Below the pieces are notes generated by a model. That model did not search any database, was not told where the DNA came from, and saw only the letters and a list, made by a program, of their open reading frames with translations. 64,000 bases of DNA from Littorina saxatilis (Eukaryota; Mollusca; Gastropoda; Littorinimorpha; Littorinidae), in assembly GCF_037325665.1 (NCBI RefSeq), contig NC_090261.1, positions 35,138,552 through 35,202,551 on the forward strand, in the 5' to 3' direction. The position numbers and the translations under genes are program-made. The stretch's first letter is position 1; every line of letters begins with the position of its first letter. This document shows positions 1 to 13,000 of this stretch, piece after piece.

Positions 1-1803
1 CTCTGTGAAAGGGGAGACCTTGAGCAAGTCCAAAGTAGACTTATCTTGAATTCTGGAGCCAGACAAGAAAGCGTCCCTGCGTGTGTAAACCGCATGAGCG
101 TACAACCGTGCCGCGACTGTCATTTGTTCGGCTGAAACCTTCGCCAAAGATGCCAGGAGTATGGGCACGTCTTTCACGCTAGCGTCGTTTCGAAATTCGA
201 AAGGATCCAACGACACCGCGATCGACCGAGAAAGAGATCTGAGAAGTGTCTCTGAAAGAGAAGCAAGTTCCAACGAGTATCTTCCCGTCTCTTCCAAACC
301 AATCAAAGCGCCTTCAGAGTAAGCACAAGTTTTGTCAAAACGATAGACATCCTCTCTGAGATTAGCCAACTCCGGAGTGACCGGAAGCGGTGCACTCGGC
401 AAAGCGTAAGTCTCGATAAGGCTGTGGTGGCGACGGGAGAGAGCAAACTTGCGTGCATGAAAAGAAGTGCTCGCCATCCGTAACTGGCCTGAGGCAAGCC
501 ATGGCTGAGCAGAATCAGGCGCCTGACCGTGTGCCGCCAGTAAAGGCACAGTATCCACAGGCAAGCTATTCTCAGAACCCGAAGTTCTAGCCAGCACCTT
601 GGAAAGTTCGTAGGCAACAGAAGGAGACTCGCTAAAACGATATCCCTGAACTTCCGTTAAGGCAGGGCGGAAATCACCGACCGCTGAGGGTGGTGGTGCC
701 GCAGAGCTTGTCATAGCTGTCACCCCTTCAGCGAAGTACTTAGCAGACACCTGAGCTGCAGTAACCATAGCTGGTTTAAGTCTGAGTGACAACTTGACAT
801 CAACTTCCTCCTCAGAAAGTGAGTGAGAATCGTCGACCTCCGAATCTGCTGTGGCTGTACCGTGAAAGTCACTGTGACTAGCTGCGTCACTAAAACGATC
901 CACCACAGGCGAGGCTGATTGCAAAACGGACGGACCGTGCAAAGCCTGCCCGAAAGCAGCTTCCTGCCCAGAGGGAGGAAGTTGAGACTTGTATACATTC
1001 ACCGGAGACATACCAGTCTGCCTGTGAGTACAACTGTCTCGTTGTCCGGTGTCGACCCCCCGTGAGTTCCGCTTACTAAGAGCGATAGCCTCCGGGAGAG
1101 TCGAACTTTCACTCCCCAGCCTCGGCGGGGGAGCTACTAGTTCCGGCCCAACTTGTTGTCCGGTGTTGACCCCCCATGAGTTCCGCCTCTTATAAAGAGC
1201 GATAGCCTCCGGGAAAGTCAAACTTTCACCCCCCAGCCGCGGCGGGGGGGCTACTAGTTCCGGCCCAACTTGAACACTTTCACCAGAGAACCTGGCTACC
1301 GGTGAACTTGACAAACCTGAAGAGCGTGAAACCGCCCCTTGAATGAAGCAATCACCCTGCTCTGCGTGCACGTCGGCCGACGTGATAGTGCATGACGGCG
1401 GAGCCTTAGCGTAAGCCAGCGAAGCCACTCCGCCCACCCCCGCTGGGAGCGAGTGTAACTCTTTACGAGTAGCATGCAAATCGGCTGCAAACTGCTGTTG
1501 TTGTGCAAACATGTTATTCATATTGACAGAAAACTTCTCAAAAAGGGAGGAAAAATCATCTTTAGTCTTGTCTTTACCACTACGTCTCTTCTTGGCTGAA
1601 GGAGCCTTACTTTTAGCTTCTTTCAGTACGGGCATGACTGGGCTATCGGGGTCCGAAATATTAACGGACATGGTAGTTTGAGAAACTGGGTCATGAACTG
1701 AGACGGTAGTAACTTTGCCTGTCTCTTTAAGTGCGTCCTTACTAGGCGAACACTCAGCAGCCATTTGCCTAGTCTGAGGCTTCTTTCTCTCTTTGTCAGC
1801 CAT
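1..1803 (-). CDS. Gag-like ORF1 of DIRS-like element (partial)
   Basis: Starts with ATG at 1803-1801 (MADKERKKPQ) and stays open to the window edge, 601 codons. The N-terminal part is Lys-rich (KKRRSGKDK), followed by a short Gln run. Two tandem copies of a segment of about 36 residues (each with VGPELVAPPPRLG and PEAIAL) lie near 1035-1275, then comes an acidic Ser-rich stretch (SEVDDSHSLSEEEVD). Towards the window edge it becomes helical, with RRDAFLSGSR. Such proteins are structural retroelement proteins. I recognise the general type rather than a precise family. Confidence 0.55.
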   Translation of the reverse strand, partial: MADKERKKPQTRQMAAECSPSKDALKETGKVTTVSVHDPVSQTTMSVNISDPDSPVMPVLKEAKSKAPSAKKRRSGKDKTKDDFSSLFEKFSVNMNNMFAQQQQFAADLHATRKELHSLPAGVGGVASLAYAKAPPSCTITSADVHAEQGDCFIQGAVSRSSGLSSSPVARFSGESVQVGPELVAPPPRLGGESLTFPEAIALYKRRNSWGVNTGQQVGPELVAPPPRLGSESSTLPEAIALSKRNSRGVDTGQRDSCTHRQTGMSPVNVYKSQLPPSGQEAAFGQALHGPSVLQSASPVVDRFSDAASHSDFHGTATADSEVDDSHSLSEEEVDVKLSLRLKPAMVTAAQVSAKYFAEGVTAMTSSAAPPPSAVGDFRPALTEVQGYRFSESPSVAYELSKVLARTSGSENSLPVDTVPLLAAHGQAPDSAQPWLASGQLRMASTSFHARKFALSRRHHSLIETYALPSAPLPVTPELANLREDVYRFDKTCAYSEGALIGLEETGRYSLELASLSETLLRSLSRSIAVSLDPFEFRNDASVKDVPILLASLAKVSAEQMTVAARLYAHAVYTRRDAFLSGSRIQDKSTLDLLKVSPFTE

Positions 1804-2120
1804 AGCTGACGAAAACAAACAGTCTAAGAAACGTAAACACGAAACAGACTGCAAGACGGAGAAAGACACAAACGAACAGGAGCCGAACAAATTAGAAAGA
1901 GCTCACCCAATCTTGCTTAGGCAGGGACCTGTAGAACGGGGTGAAAATACTGCTTGAAAAACAGTAGTAGGCTGAAAGCCTGTAGCGTAGCTGTGAAAAC
2001 ACGTCCGAGCTGATCGGAGGCTGAAGTAGGAGTGACGTTTCTAACATGGCGGCGGTTGGGTCTCGCGTGATAGGTCGCGAGAGCGGTATGACCTTGACTC
2101 TGGTTAACTTGGGTTGAGTC
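1..2120 (-). mobile_element. DIRS-like retroelement, 5' part, cut by window edge
   Basis: A minus-strand element running off the left edge. It holds a long Gag-like first ORF and a leader of about 300 bp (about 1804-2120). The protein has a basic, low-complexity start, Ser/Pro-rich spacers and a helical C-terminal part of the kind seen in ORF1 of tyrosine-recombinase (DIRS) retroelements. No reverse transcriptase or recombinase lies inside the window, so the family rests on ORF1 character only. The frame looks whole as far as visible, which suggests a young copy. The boundary near 2120 is approximate. A Gag of another retroelement class is possible. Confidence 0.5.
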
Positions 2121-2241
2121 AAGGCCGTTCTTTTTTAAGGGGTTTCTTCCCCCTTAGGGGTGAAGCGTAGTTCAGTGTCCAAGCTATTAATCTGAAGTTA
2201 ATGCTAAATGTGAGTCGGGTTAAGATATGTAATTTAATACA

Positions 2242-3038
2242 ACATTTAGTCAAGCTGTGGAACTCACAGAATGAAACTGAACGTAGTCCGCCACTAGTGC
2301 AAAAGGCAGTGAAAGTGACGAGCCTGTTTGGCGCGGCAGCGGTTGCGCTGTGCTTCATAGCACGCTTTACTGTACCTCTCTTCGTTTTAACTTTCTGAGC
2401 GTGTTTTTAATCCAAACATATCATATCTATATGTTTTTGGAATCAGGAACCGACAAGGAATAAGATGAAATAGTTTTTAAATCGATTTCGGAAATTTAAT
2501 TTTGATCATAATTTTTATATTTTTAATTTTCAGAGATTGTTTTTAATCCAAATATAACATATGTATATGTTTTTGGAATCAGAAAATGACGAAGAATAAG
2601 ATGAAATTGTTTTTGGATCATTTAATAAAAAATAATTTTAATTACAAGTTTCCGATTTTTAATGACCAAACTCACTCATTAGTTTTTAAGCCACCAAGCT
2701 GAAATGCAATACCAAACCCCGGCCTTCGTCGAAGATTGTTTTGCCAAAATTTCAATCAATTTAATTGAAAAATGAGGGTGTGACAGTGCCTCCTCAACTT
2801 TTACAAAAAGCCGGATATGACGTCATCAAAGGTATTTATCGAAAAAAAGAAAAAAACGTCCGGGGATATCATACCCAGGAACTCTCATGTCAAATTTCAT
2901 AAAGATCGGCCCAGTAGTTTAGTCTGAATCGCTCTACACACACACACAGACAGACACACACACACACACATACACCACGACCCTCGTCTCGATTCCCCCC
3001 TCTATGTTAAAACATTTAGTCAAAACTTGACTAAATGT
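2242..3038. mobile_element. 0.8 kb TIR element (ACATTTAGTCAAG ends)
   Basis: The ends are inverted copies of ACATTTAGTCAAG (2242-2254 and 3026-3038). The interior is AT-rich with two similar blocks built around TATGTTTTTGGAATCAG, then a CA microsatellite near 2936-2970. There is no coding potential. It looks like a non-autonomous DNA element, superfamily unknown. Confidence 0.55.
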
Positions 3039-3755
3039 AAAAAGTAAAAAGTAATATTTCTCAAAAATGTTAATCATGTCTTTGGGTGTACCATACCATA
3101 AGTCCCAAGTGCAACAAGCAGCATCAGTAGCCAACAGAAAGAGAGGGGGGAGGGGGGTGGAGAGATTTAAATAAAAACACCTTTGGATTGTCTCGTGTGT
3201 AAAGAAAGTGAACACAGCAAATTAATAAAGCAGAACTTCACAGACCAGGACAAAGAGGAGAAAGAAAATGCTCACCATTCCAAGCACAACTAAAGCCAAA
3301 AAACAGCAATCACACACACACACAAAAACCACATTCCGGAACATATAAATCTATAGCAAATACATGTACCATGCTCTTACACTGATACTGTTTCAAAACA
3401 AAATAATTTCACAATAATAAAAATAAATAATAATGTTGATAATAAACACAATAAACGAAGCAAAGTGTACCCCAAAGTACAAAGTACACCCTTGTGTTGT
3501 GCTGTCACTTGAACAAAACACTATATGATGAGCAAGTTATTATTGTCTTAATTGTACAAAACAAAATGCAGATTGAATGTTACAAAAATCAGACAAAAAC
3601 AAAATAGACAGAAACTATTGAGAATTGAGTATCATAAGGAACAGAATACAATGTAACATAAGTGCGAGTGATGTGCAGAGCTAAGTACATTGTGGAGTGA
3701 ATATCATGAAGTATCAGTACTACATGTACCACTATCAGATCAAAACCAGACAAAT
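3039..3755. other. AT-rich intergenic stretch
   Basis: A/T-rich sequence with a few CA runs, lying downstream of the phosphatase gene. I see no exon, RNA gene or recognisable repeat. Confidence 0.4.
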
Positions 3756-4130
3756 GTGCATCCTAGTGGTAAGGACATCTGCCTTCTATGTGGAAGGTTC
3801 CAGGTTCGCATCCTGACTGCACCTAGTGGGCTAAGGGTGGAGATTTTTCTGTTCTCCCAGGTCAACTTATGGGCAGACCTGCTGCCTTATTCCTCTTCGT
3901 GTGTATTGTACACGCAAGTACAAGACCAAGTACGCACGAAGAAGATTGTTAAGTCCATTTCAGAGTTTGCTGGATTACAGAAACAGGAATACTCCCAGCA
4001 TGCATCCCCAAAAACTGGAGAATGACTGCCTTAATGGGGGGGGGGGGGGGGGGGGAGGGGAGAGACTATACATGTAAAAATAAATTGTTCCGAGTGTACG
4101 TGGGAGTCGCAACACACAAATGCAGAAGAA
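3756..4130 (+). mobile_element. tRNA-derived SINE, family 1, plus strand
   Basis: The head has box A-like CCTAGTGGTAAGGA and box B-like AGGTTCGCATCCTG. The body shares the block containing TACACGCAAGTACAAGACCA and CCCAGCATGC with copies at 60285-60640 (plus) and 22900-23225 (minus). It ends in a GAAGAAG-type tail and is interrupted by a poly-G run near 4036-4060. The head differs from the 60 kb copy, so the body may be a shared central domain. Confidence 0.65.
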
Positions 4131-4643
4131 GACGAGATCAAATCTGAAAACGATCGCAACTTTCAGAGCCTAGTAAGGTAGTATGCATACAAAGTAGAGC
4201 AAAACAAAAAGGAAAGTAAAGGCCTGGATCTAGCACAAACAGGCGAGATAACAAAATTATCACACAAAAAAGACTATGAGAATGACAACAGTACAAACAA
4301 ACAATGGGATATTGGGTGTCAAGTAAGCTACACAACATCAGTACAGACTTCATGAACACTAATACAAAACAAAAAAAAAGCACTTTTTTGCTCTGAAACC
4401 TAAAACTATTCTGCACAGACACCATGTCGGTGTCGGTGCAATGATTTACTGTCAGTCTCACTAAACACTGACCAAACTTTTGTTTAATTGTTGTTTAACG
4501 TCGTTTTCAACCACGAAGGTTATATCGCGATGGGGAAAGGGGGGAGATGGGATAGACCCACTTGTCAATTTCTTGTTCACAAAAGCACTAATCAAAAATT
4601 TGCTCCAGGGGCTTGCAACGTAAGGCAACAAAAAAAAAAAAAA
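4131..4643. other. non-coding stretch
   Basis: No exon, RNA gene or clear repeat is seen here. It is A-rich and runs into the MITE at 4644. Confidence 0.35.
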
Positions 4644-4851
4644 TAGCCTGCTTACGGTAACCCGACCGACCCTATTTTTTTCGCGCGACCCAAGACTTTT
4701 TTTTGGCATTTGGGGGGAAAAAAAATTTTAAAAAAAATTTTGGGTTTTTTGTGTGCAAAATAACGTAAAAATATGGTTTTTTGGGGAAAAAAAAAAAAAA
4801 AACCCGACCTACCAACCCTATTTTTTGGGCCTATGTTACCGTAAACAGACT
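4644..4851. mobile_element. small MITE (CTGTTTACGG ends), copy 1
   Basis: The ends are inverted copies of roughly TAGYCTGYTTACGGTAACC. The interior is made of poly-A/T runs between CCCGACCGACCCTATTTTTT-like motifs. A second copy lies at 58226-58399 inside the CENPF part, so one family has hit both genes. Confidence 0.6.
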
Positions 4852-5662
4852 TTTTTTTTTTTGACCTAATACAATATATTACCTTACTGGGAGAATGCAA
4901 GTTTCCAGTACAAAGGACTTAACATTTCTTACATACTGCTTGACTAAAATCTTTACAAAAATTGACTATATTCTATACAAGAAACACTTAACAAGGGTAA
5001 AAGGAGAAACAGAATCCGTTAGTCGCCTCTTACGACATGCTGGGGAGCATCGGGTAAATTCTTCCCCCTAACGTGGCATTTATTATTATACATGGACAAT
5101 TCAAACTGACTTAGTTGAGCATGTTAAGATCACAAATTTCATGACAAAAAAAGTTGCTTAAAACCATTTCACAGGCATCTTCACCTTCAAAGTGAAAAAA
5201 AATCAATGTTTTTAAGTACAGGTAATTTTAAGTATAAAACATCACATACGTTAAAAATATTCTGACTTTGTGCCATTACATTTGGGATCGCCCTCTTCTT
5301 TTCTCACAAAGAACAGTATTGACTATTCACATTTACATGTGGGAGGAACAAAAACCTCTTGCCTTTTTTTAAAGATCACTTGTCAGGAAAACATCCAGTG
5401 CAACTCATGAATGTTTCTACCACAGAAATATGTATTAGCCTACTAAAACACACCCGTAGTTTGACCAGAAACTGGCATGCTTCAGAAATTATGAAAGTTC
5501 TTATCACACAATTCATTACCACAAGATATTCATCACTCACAGACTTAAAGACACTTGCCACATTTTTGTAAGGGCCACACAAAACATCAGCAAGTTTCAA
5601 ATTAACTTAATTTTGTTTTACATTTTATATGAATCATGTTAACTTTTGGGAAACAATGTATT
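4852..5662. other. non-coding stretch downstream of PTPN14/21-like gene
   Basis: No coding exon or repeat is recognised. It could hold distal 3'UTR of the minus-strand gene: TTTATT near 5087 would read AATAAA on the minus strand, about 1.8 kb past the stop. That is weak evidence. Confidence 0.3.
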
Positions 5663-6078
5663 TTAAAGCCCGACCTCCTCTACAAAACTTTCCCTACTGT
5701 AGTTCCACAGCCTTTATCAGCTAAGCTGTCAACACAAGACCTGGTGCTTGGGGTGGTTTGTTTAGCAGAGTCGATTAGGCGTTTATAGTAGTGCCAAGAC
5801 TGTTTGTTTATCTAACGTGCCCATGCTATCGCCGACTTCTAACAGCTCCTGTAGGCTAGCCTGTACCCTGGGACAAGGAGATTTACGATGCAGGAGCTGT
5901 CAGAAGTCTGGATAGCATGGGTGCGCTAGATAAACAAACAGTCTTGGCACTACTATAAACGCCTAATTGACTCCGCTGAACAAACCACCCTTAGCACAAG
6001 GTCTTGTGTTGACAGCTTAGCTCATAAAGGCTGTGGAAGCACAGTAGGAAAAGTTTTGTAGAGGAGGTCGGGCTTTAA
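5663..6078. mobile_element. TTAA-flanked foldback (hairpin) element
   Basis: Two arms of about 185 bp (about 5667-5851 and 5890-6074) are near-perfect inverted copies around a spacer of about 40 bp. The ends read AGCCCGACCTCCTC and its complement and are flanked on both sides by TTAA. TTAA duplication is typical of piggyBac and Kolobok elements, so this is probably a non-autonomous member. It lies just downstream of the phosphatase stop codon, perhaps in its 3'UTR. Confidence 0.75.
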
Positions 6079-6926
6079 GTGGATTCATGTGACCTAGAAG
6101 TTGATGATTAAAATGATTTGGACAAAAAGTGGAAACTGGTCATATTTGGGTTAAAATGATTTGACAATAAGTGGGAACTGGTCATATTTGGGTAAAACTT
6201 TATACTGGCCAAAAGGAAGGAAAGGAAAAGAAAATCAACAAAACAAAAACAAACATAAAACAAACACAAAATATTGAAAAATAAGAACTTTCTTAAAATA
6301 CTGATCAATAAATTCAACGGACAGCCTGAGGGGTGAATGTCACAACAATGATCAAATTATGAGTGTCCAGGGGACAACAAAAAGACGCATGAATAACGTT
6401 TCAATTCGAATAATAGGATTAGCGGTGTGTTGTGAGATTCCTGAAAAATAACTTCCCTGTAGGATGCACTGTCTCAAGAGTCTTTATGCCTCCAGGAGAG
6501 TAATTCCATTGTATTGTGATGAATAGATGATAACTGATTTTGACCTAAAGACCATGAAAACCGGTTCAGGAATAAGAAATTCTGTTGCGGATGCAAGCAC
6601 AACACTGGGGTACCAACCTCACACAATTCTTCGGCAGACACAGCAACAACTTTGGGATATCAGCTTCAAATCTGTCTGTTGTAGACACATTTAAAACTTC
6701 AAGGTATCATCCTCATGTCTGTTGTGGAGCACTGGCAATACCAAAGAGCGATCACAAGGGATTTGCAATGTTTTCGTCTATTGGTACCACATGGCATAAA
6801 CAATTTGAATAAAATATTGCTGACTTCAGGTTGGAAGATGAATCTCATTGTCCAAACTTTGGACGTCAACAAACTGATTCTGATGCAAATGTCTTGAAGT
6901 CCAGTGAATCTGTTCAGATGCTTGTG
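6079..6926 (-). other. probable 3'UTR / downstream region of PTPN14/21-like gene
   Basis: Follows the stop codon (6929-6927) on the minus strand. No coding signal is seen. The true mRNA end is not resolved. Confidence 0.4.
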
Positions 6927-7055
6927 TTAGATGAGTCTTGTGTTCTTGAGGTACTGTATGAGAGTGTCGTGGATGAACTGGTACTGCGCTAGAGTCTGCA
7001 CCATGTGCATTCTCTGATTGCGGATTCCTGTTAAAGCCCTTGGTAAGTCCACACT
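6927..7055 (-). CDS. PTPN14: PTPN14-like exon 21 (C terminus and stop)
   Basis: Reads SVDLPRALTGIRNQRMHMVQ, TLAQYQF and LKNTRLI, then TAA at 6929-6927. The human C terminus reads QTIAQYKF ... LQNSRLI. It carries the Q-loop glutamine. Confidence 0.96.
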   Translation of the reverse strand, partial: SVDLPRALTGIRNQRMHMVQTLAQYQFIHDTLIQYLKNTRLI

Positions 7056-10000
7056 CTGAAACACACAGGAGCATTACAGTTTTAAAATTGGGAGTTGAGA
7101 AAAACTCTGTCTAAAATCTCCATTCAGCTACAGATACATACAGATGGAAGACAGTCCAGTAACACACACACGCACAGAACACATGCATGCACACACATAA
7201 TCACACACAACACACACACACAAAACCAAAAAACACACACACACACCTAGAAAATAGCAAGAAAATAGACAGACACATAAATATGCACAGCAGAAAGACC
7301 GGCCAGCTCAACAGACACACAGACATGAATGTAGACAGACACACAAACAACTCACATGATTATGTTCCAGACACCATTTCATGACCATTGTCAGGATCAC
7401 CACGCCGGTCCTTCCCACCCCTGCGCTACAGTGGATCACCACTGGGGATTTCTTGCCGCTGCCCTCCTCGCTCTCTGCCAGTCGAGATACCGACTCTATC
7501 TCGTCCAAGAATCCTGGAATTTCAAAAACACACACATGAGTTGATTAGCTGTCCTCAATTTCTGTTCAGGGTGTTGCACCTCCAGGATTTTTTGCCGATG
7601 CTTATTTTTTATGTTGGCCATCATCCCTGAATTTCACTCACTAACAAATACAAAAGTCAGAATAAAAAGTTTTTCCAGACACCGGTCATGAACAAACCAC
7701 TGAACATCACAATTGGTCAATTGAAGGAAAATTATATCTGAATGGGCACAGTCCCAAATTAAACCTATGGAAGTGACGTCACATACTAAAAACGACAATC
7801 TGAGATTCACGCAGTGGGACTGTAGGCCTCACATCGGGTTATTGGCTTGGAATGATTTGACAAACACAAGTAAAATACAACTACAAAGAATGCATAATAA
7901 ACACATAATAAGCAAACAGAGCAAATTACCCAGAAAACCATAGGTGTCTTCGGGACAACCGTGGTCGGGCCAGTCGGTGTACTGCAGGTGCCACACCATC
8001 TTCTCCTTCCTGCTGGGCATGTGACGCACCATGATGCCGCTCGTCAGGTAGCACAGCGAGTCATGCATGAACTGCAGCTCCACCTCAAACTGTAACATGG
8101 TTGTTTAATAAATATCAATAATGATGTACTCACCAGAATGTAGACAAACAAGGTTAAGACCAAGAACTGTTTTCCACTTCTCTCTTTCGTGTTTTGGTTT
8201 ATAAGTGAGTTGCTTTGAATACCAGACAGGCAGAAGCACACTCACACGCACAAACGCATGCACGCACACACACACAAAAACCATAGAAAGCAGAAAGTAC
8301 ACCATCACACAAAGGCAGAAGCATACACACACACACACAAAGAAAGCAGAAACAGTGAGTGTACAAATATCTGCACAGTCAGACTGACAAACGCACAAAA
8401 AAGGAAGTACTCGAAGATGCTGAACTGAAGAGTAATATGATAGCAGTGGGCAGTCATCCAGCATCAGTCTATTCTGGATTCTCGAAGAAGCAAAGGCAAT
8501 ACTTAAAGACACATACTCTAAGAAGAGAGATACAAACACTCACATCTCCATATTTGTGAATGTGCTGAGATCCCGTCTCCTGCGGCCAGTAAACAAAGCA
8601 TTTCTGCTTGCCTAGTTCCTGGAAACATATACATCAAATATATTAGGAAATATTTCCTATTCCTATCCTCACACTCAAAACTACAAAATCCCACGGCAGC
8701 AGTGCTGCTTCAGTACTTGCTAATTAGAGTAATTTCTTCTGTTTACTTGCTTCAAAATGTCACTCAAAACAAGCTCTGTTGAAATATTGATTCACATACC
8801 TTTTGCCTTCAAAGACAAGCATATGAAGAGAAATACCAGCAGAAAGAGAGAAAGAAAGGAAGAAAGTAATAAAGAACAAAAGAAAACAAATGTACAGTGG
8901 AGTCCAGCTATAACGAACCTGGGTATAACGAAATCCCTCTTTTAACAAACTGCCATTGATTTCCCGGCAGACAGCCTTCTATTTCTTACTTGTTACTTTC
9001 CCGCTACATCGAACCTTTTTAACACATTTGCATAACGAACCCCTCTTTTAACAAACACGTTTTCATCGCCCCAGAGCCGTTTTGTCTCTAAAAGTCACAA
9101 GGCTACAACGAACTGATGTCAATAATTGTCTCCAAAGACAAAAATACACAAAAATACACAAACACAAGTGCACATCGCGTGATGAGCGAACTCTGAACAA
9201 ACTAACAGCGGGGGGTGCACGGAACAGATCGAACCAAAACCGAAAGTTGTGGTGACGTCATGACATTTTGCGATGTACGTCAGCGAAGCTCGTGCACATG
9301 TGGTCTGTCTTGCTAAAAACAATGGCTGACGAACATGGTTTCGAAATCTGGAACTGTTTTTTTGTTTTCTCCGATCCGTGACCGAGTGACGCGATATAGA
9401 ACCACGCGTTCGTTTGAGTCAACACTCTCCTCAGGCAGTGAAGTCTCCTAAATTGCTCAACACTGTGGACAGTCCGGAGTGCAGTTATGTCCCGTGAATG
9501 AGCGAGTCAAAGTTTTATCGTGAAAACTGACGCTTTTCATGCACCTCCCGCTGTTAGTTTGCCTCTCTCTATGGATTATATTATGAAGCTGTTGAAAACA
9601 TGCAGAGATTGTGCTCTCCAGAGAAAGATCGATGGGACGATCATTTGAAGGTGATTGGGAAAACTTGTCTTGAGGCCATTTAGGGTTGAAAACTCTACAG
9701 CGAATTACTGATATAACGAACTAAAATGTATCTCCCTTGAGATTCCTTGTACCCGGACTCCACTGTATTTCTATTCCTACCACATGACTGACAGTACTTT
9801 TTCTTAAATCCTGTGTGTGACCAACCAAATACCCCTGGCAATTGTAAGGTATGGTATAGTATTTGCAATTGAAATGTATTTTTTACAAGTAAAATGACTA
9901 TTTCTAAGAATACTCACCTCAATTTAACTAATAGGAGTTACCTTACTTACGAGTGCTAGACTGAGAAGCGTCCTATGTTACCAGTACTAGACTGTAAACA

Positions 10001-13000
10001 AGGTCGCTAACTCTAGATTTCCGTCGGTATACCATTTAGGGGAGTAGTCTCCCTTTGTCGGTAGTACCTCTCTGCGCATGTGCCAATGCCCATAATCCCC
10101 AGTTTCAATTCGAAGCTATTAAGTCAATAGCGGGGTTGGTGGGAGGGTCTCTGGTTAAATTGAGGTGAGTATTCTTAGAAATAGTCATTTTACTTGTAAA
10201 AAATACATATTTCTTTCGAATACATCACCTCAATTTAACTAATAGGAGAATAGATAACAGGCTGGAGGGTTGACTTTCGATCGGTAATCTAGTGTCACCT
10301 CACCCGACTCAGCCCATTTGTCCGGAATCCCCCCTGTAAAATCGGGGGAAGAAAAGGATAGATCATCGGACTGAGAAGCAAGAAATCCTGAGTCGGGCGA
10401 GTGGCAAGTTGCATTGTTGCCACTGTGTCAACTTGCTCCAGAAAGGGACAATCGAAAGAAAGTCCCACCTGTCAATGTAGAGCTGGTTTCTACTCGATGG
10501 TCGTTACTATTCCTCTGATCACTTGTCTTTATCAATGTTGGGTTATGGTTATGACTTGCCATTATGCGCCTTGAGCGACCCAACTCCCCAGCAACGTAAA
10601 GTTCTGCAGGTGGATCAGGTGAACGACCTAAAAGATGAGGAATGGTCAGAGATAACAATTCCTCTAATACCTTGAACTTATCACCAAGGTGCGTCTCTGC
10701 GACTGATCCTCCATTTAAGGGAGATTGACAGAGTTTCCAGAGATCCTGTAGAATTCTGGTCTGAGGCACCACTTTCCATGGCAAACAATTGTGCCAGTCG
10801 CATGAATGAATATATATATCCTCTCTGAATTTACCTCTCTAATGAGGATGGTAGGCACAGATACCAGTGTAAATTCAGGCTGACTTAGCTGTTCCTCCTG
10901 CGTGACAGGAAGTAAGCGCAAGTGCGCTCAGCAGTACGGTCACTGTCTGCACCTTTCCTGTGCCTGTCTCAACGCATGTGGGGGCTATAAGCCTACCCTT
11001 AATGGTTAAAGGTACCATTTGTCCTAGAATAGCAAGTGAAAGACAGCCAGCTGTATTGCCTTTACCCAAGGGGAAAACCTGCTTCTTACTTTGAAATTCC
11101 ACACTTATAGCGTGAGGGGGTCCCCAGTGACCATGGGCATCTCTGAGCCCTTATTGGCTGAATGACCGCTCTTGTCTTACTCAAGAGGGTGCCATGCCTG
11201 GCATGCAACTCACTGAGAGGTCCCATTTGTGATTTCAGCAGGACCGTTTTCTGGCTTGATCAGCCAGGTCCTTGATCTAGGTTTTCTGTAAACATGGTTG
11301 TAGGTGGCATCTGCTGGGTTGTCTGCCCAGCATAGGTTTTGTGGGTTCTGGGACACTCCAGATTTCTGTAGAGCTCACAAGTTCTTAGATGACTATGCAG
11401 TGATGTTCTCCGGCCTATGGCCGAAGGCGCACTATCTTGGGCTGATGCAAAGTTCTGCCCCCTGGTAGTTGAACTCACAAAGATGTCTTATGTTGTGATC
11501 TCAGTAGTACTTCTGCCTAGATCACCCAAGTCCATATCTGGATTTTCAGTAGGCGTGGCTGCGGGCGGCAAGTGTTGCATTGTCTGACCAGCATAGCTTT
11601 GTGAGCTCTGGGGCACTTCAGCTGTTTGTGGAGCTGAGCTCTAGGGTGACTATGCAGAGTTGTTTTCAGGCCCCTGCCTGAGGCAGGAGGTGTACTCTCT
11701 TGGTCTGATGCATAGTTCTGACTTGACAAAGGTCTTAGTCAGCACCCGAGTTGCCACGTTTCTTGCCCAAAAAACGACGCGTAGCCGTAGACTGGGAGTG
11801 AGTGAGATAGGCTGGTGTGGTATTCCTGGCTCCAGCTAGGATCTCACTGTGTCTCTACCTCAGGCTCTTCGAGCGAGGGAGAAAAGGCTGGTGTGGTATT
11901 CCTGGCTCCAGCTAGGATCTCACTGTGTCTCTACCTCAAGCTCTTAGAGTGACACAACTTATACTCACCCAATAACCTTGTGTCACCGTAGACTGGGAGC
12001 GAGGGAGATAGCCTTGTGTGGTATTCCTAGCTCCTGCTAGGATCTCACTGTGTCTCTTTCCTCCAGCTCCTTTAGCTTTTGAGTCCAGGCATCTGAGAGT
12101 CTACATATGGATGGGATGGACACATTCACCCACTGTCAAAGGTATTGCCGCACTCATTATGCCTTTCGGGGGAGGAATACCTCTAGGTCTTATCTCTGTG
12201 GTCCAGGGATCTTAGAGCGCCAGTTGTAAGAGGCAAACGAAGCTTGTCCAATTCAAGGTTCGGTTGGAAGGGGTGGCTGAGCCTTCCCAAATCCAAGTGT
12301 GTCTGTGGCCGTACCCAATACCCCTAAAGGTAGAGGAAGCTCTTCTTGTTCCAGGAAAATTTGACTCAATGATGGAGGGACGTATGGTTTACCCAGTCCA
12401 AGATGTCTGGCAGCACTAATCAATCCGCATGGGCTGAGAGGTCCTCCTTGATCTATGAAATCTGGCCCATGGATCTCATAGTGCGGATGGCTGGCCAGAC
12501 CTCAGACTATCTCTCAGTGTCCTTCCTGGAAAGTCCATGGAAAAACGGGCGGAGTCACCTCGGGAGACATTCCCTCTTTAGTCAAGTCTGTCCGTCTCTG
12601 AAGCATGACGTAGGTTGAGTGCTGTCCCTGTTGAAGGGTTTTGCCTTGACTTGGTTTGTTTGTTTGCTTAACGCCCAGCTGACCACGAAGCGCCATATCA
12701 GGGCGGTTCTTGACTTGGTCCAAGGAAGATAACCATGAGGTTTTGTAGCCTAAGGACTGCCTGACCCTGGGGTAGGTTGTCTTCCAAAAGCTGCTGATCA
12801 TCTCAGGGGCACCTGCCCAGTGATCTTAAACGGCCCATCCCTTCTCTAGGACGTCTACTGTCGTCTCTCCTGTTGATGCTTCTGCCAGAGTTGTTACCAT
12901 TATCAGTCGAGATGTGACCTGTTACAGGTGTCGGACATCCTCTGTTGAGTGTCGACTGTACAATCTGACATTTCTATCATCATCCCCTGGCTGATGCGGG

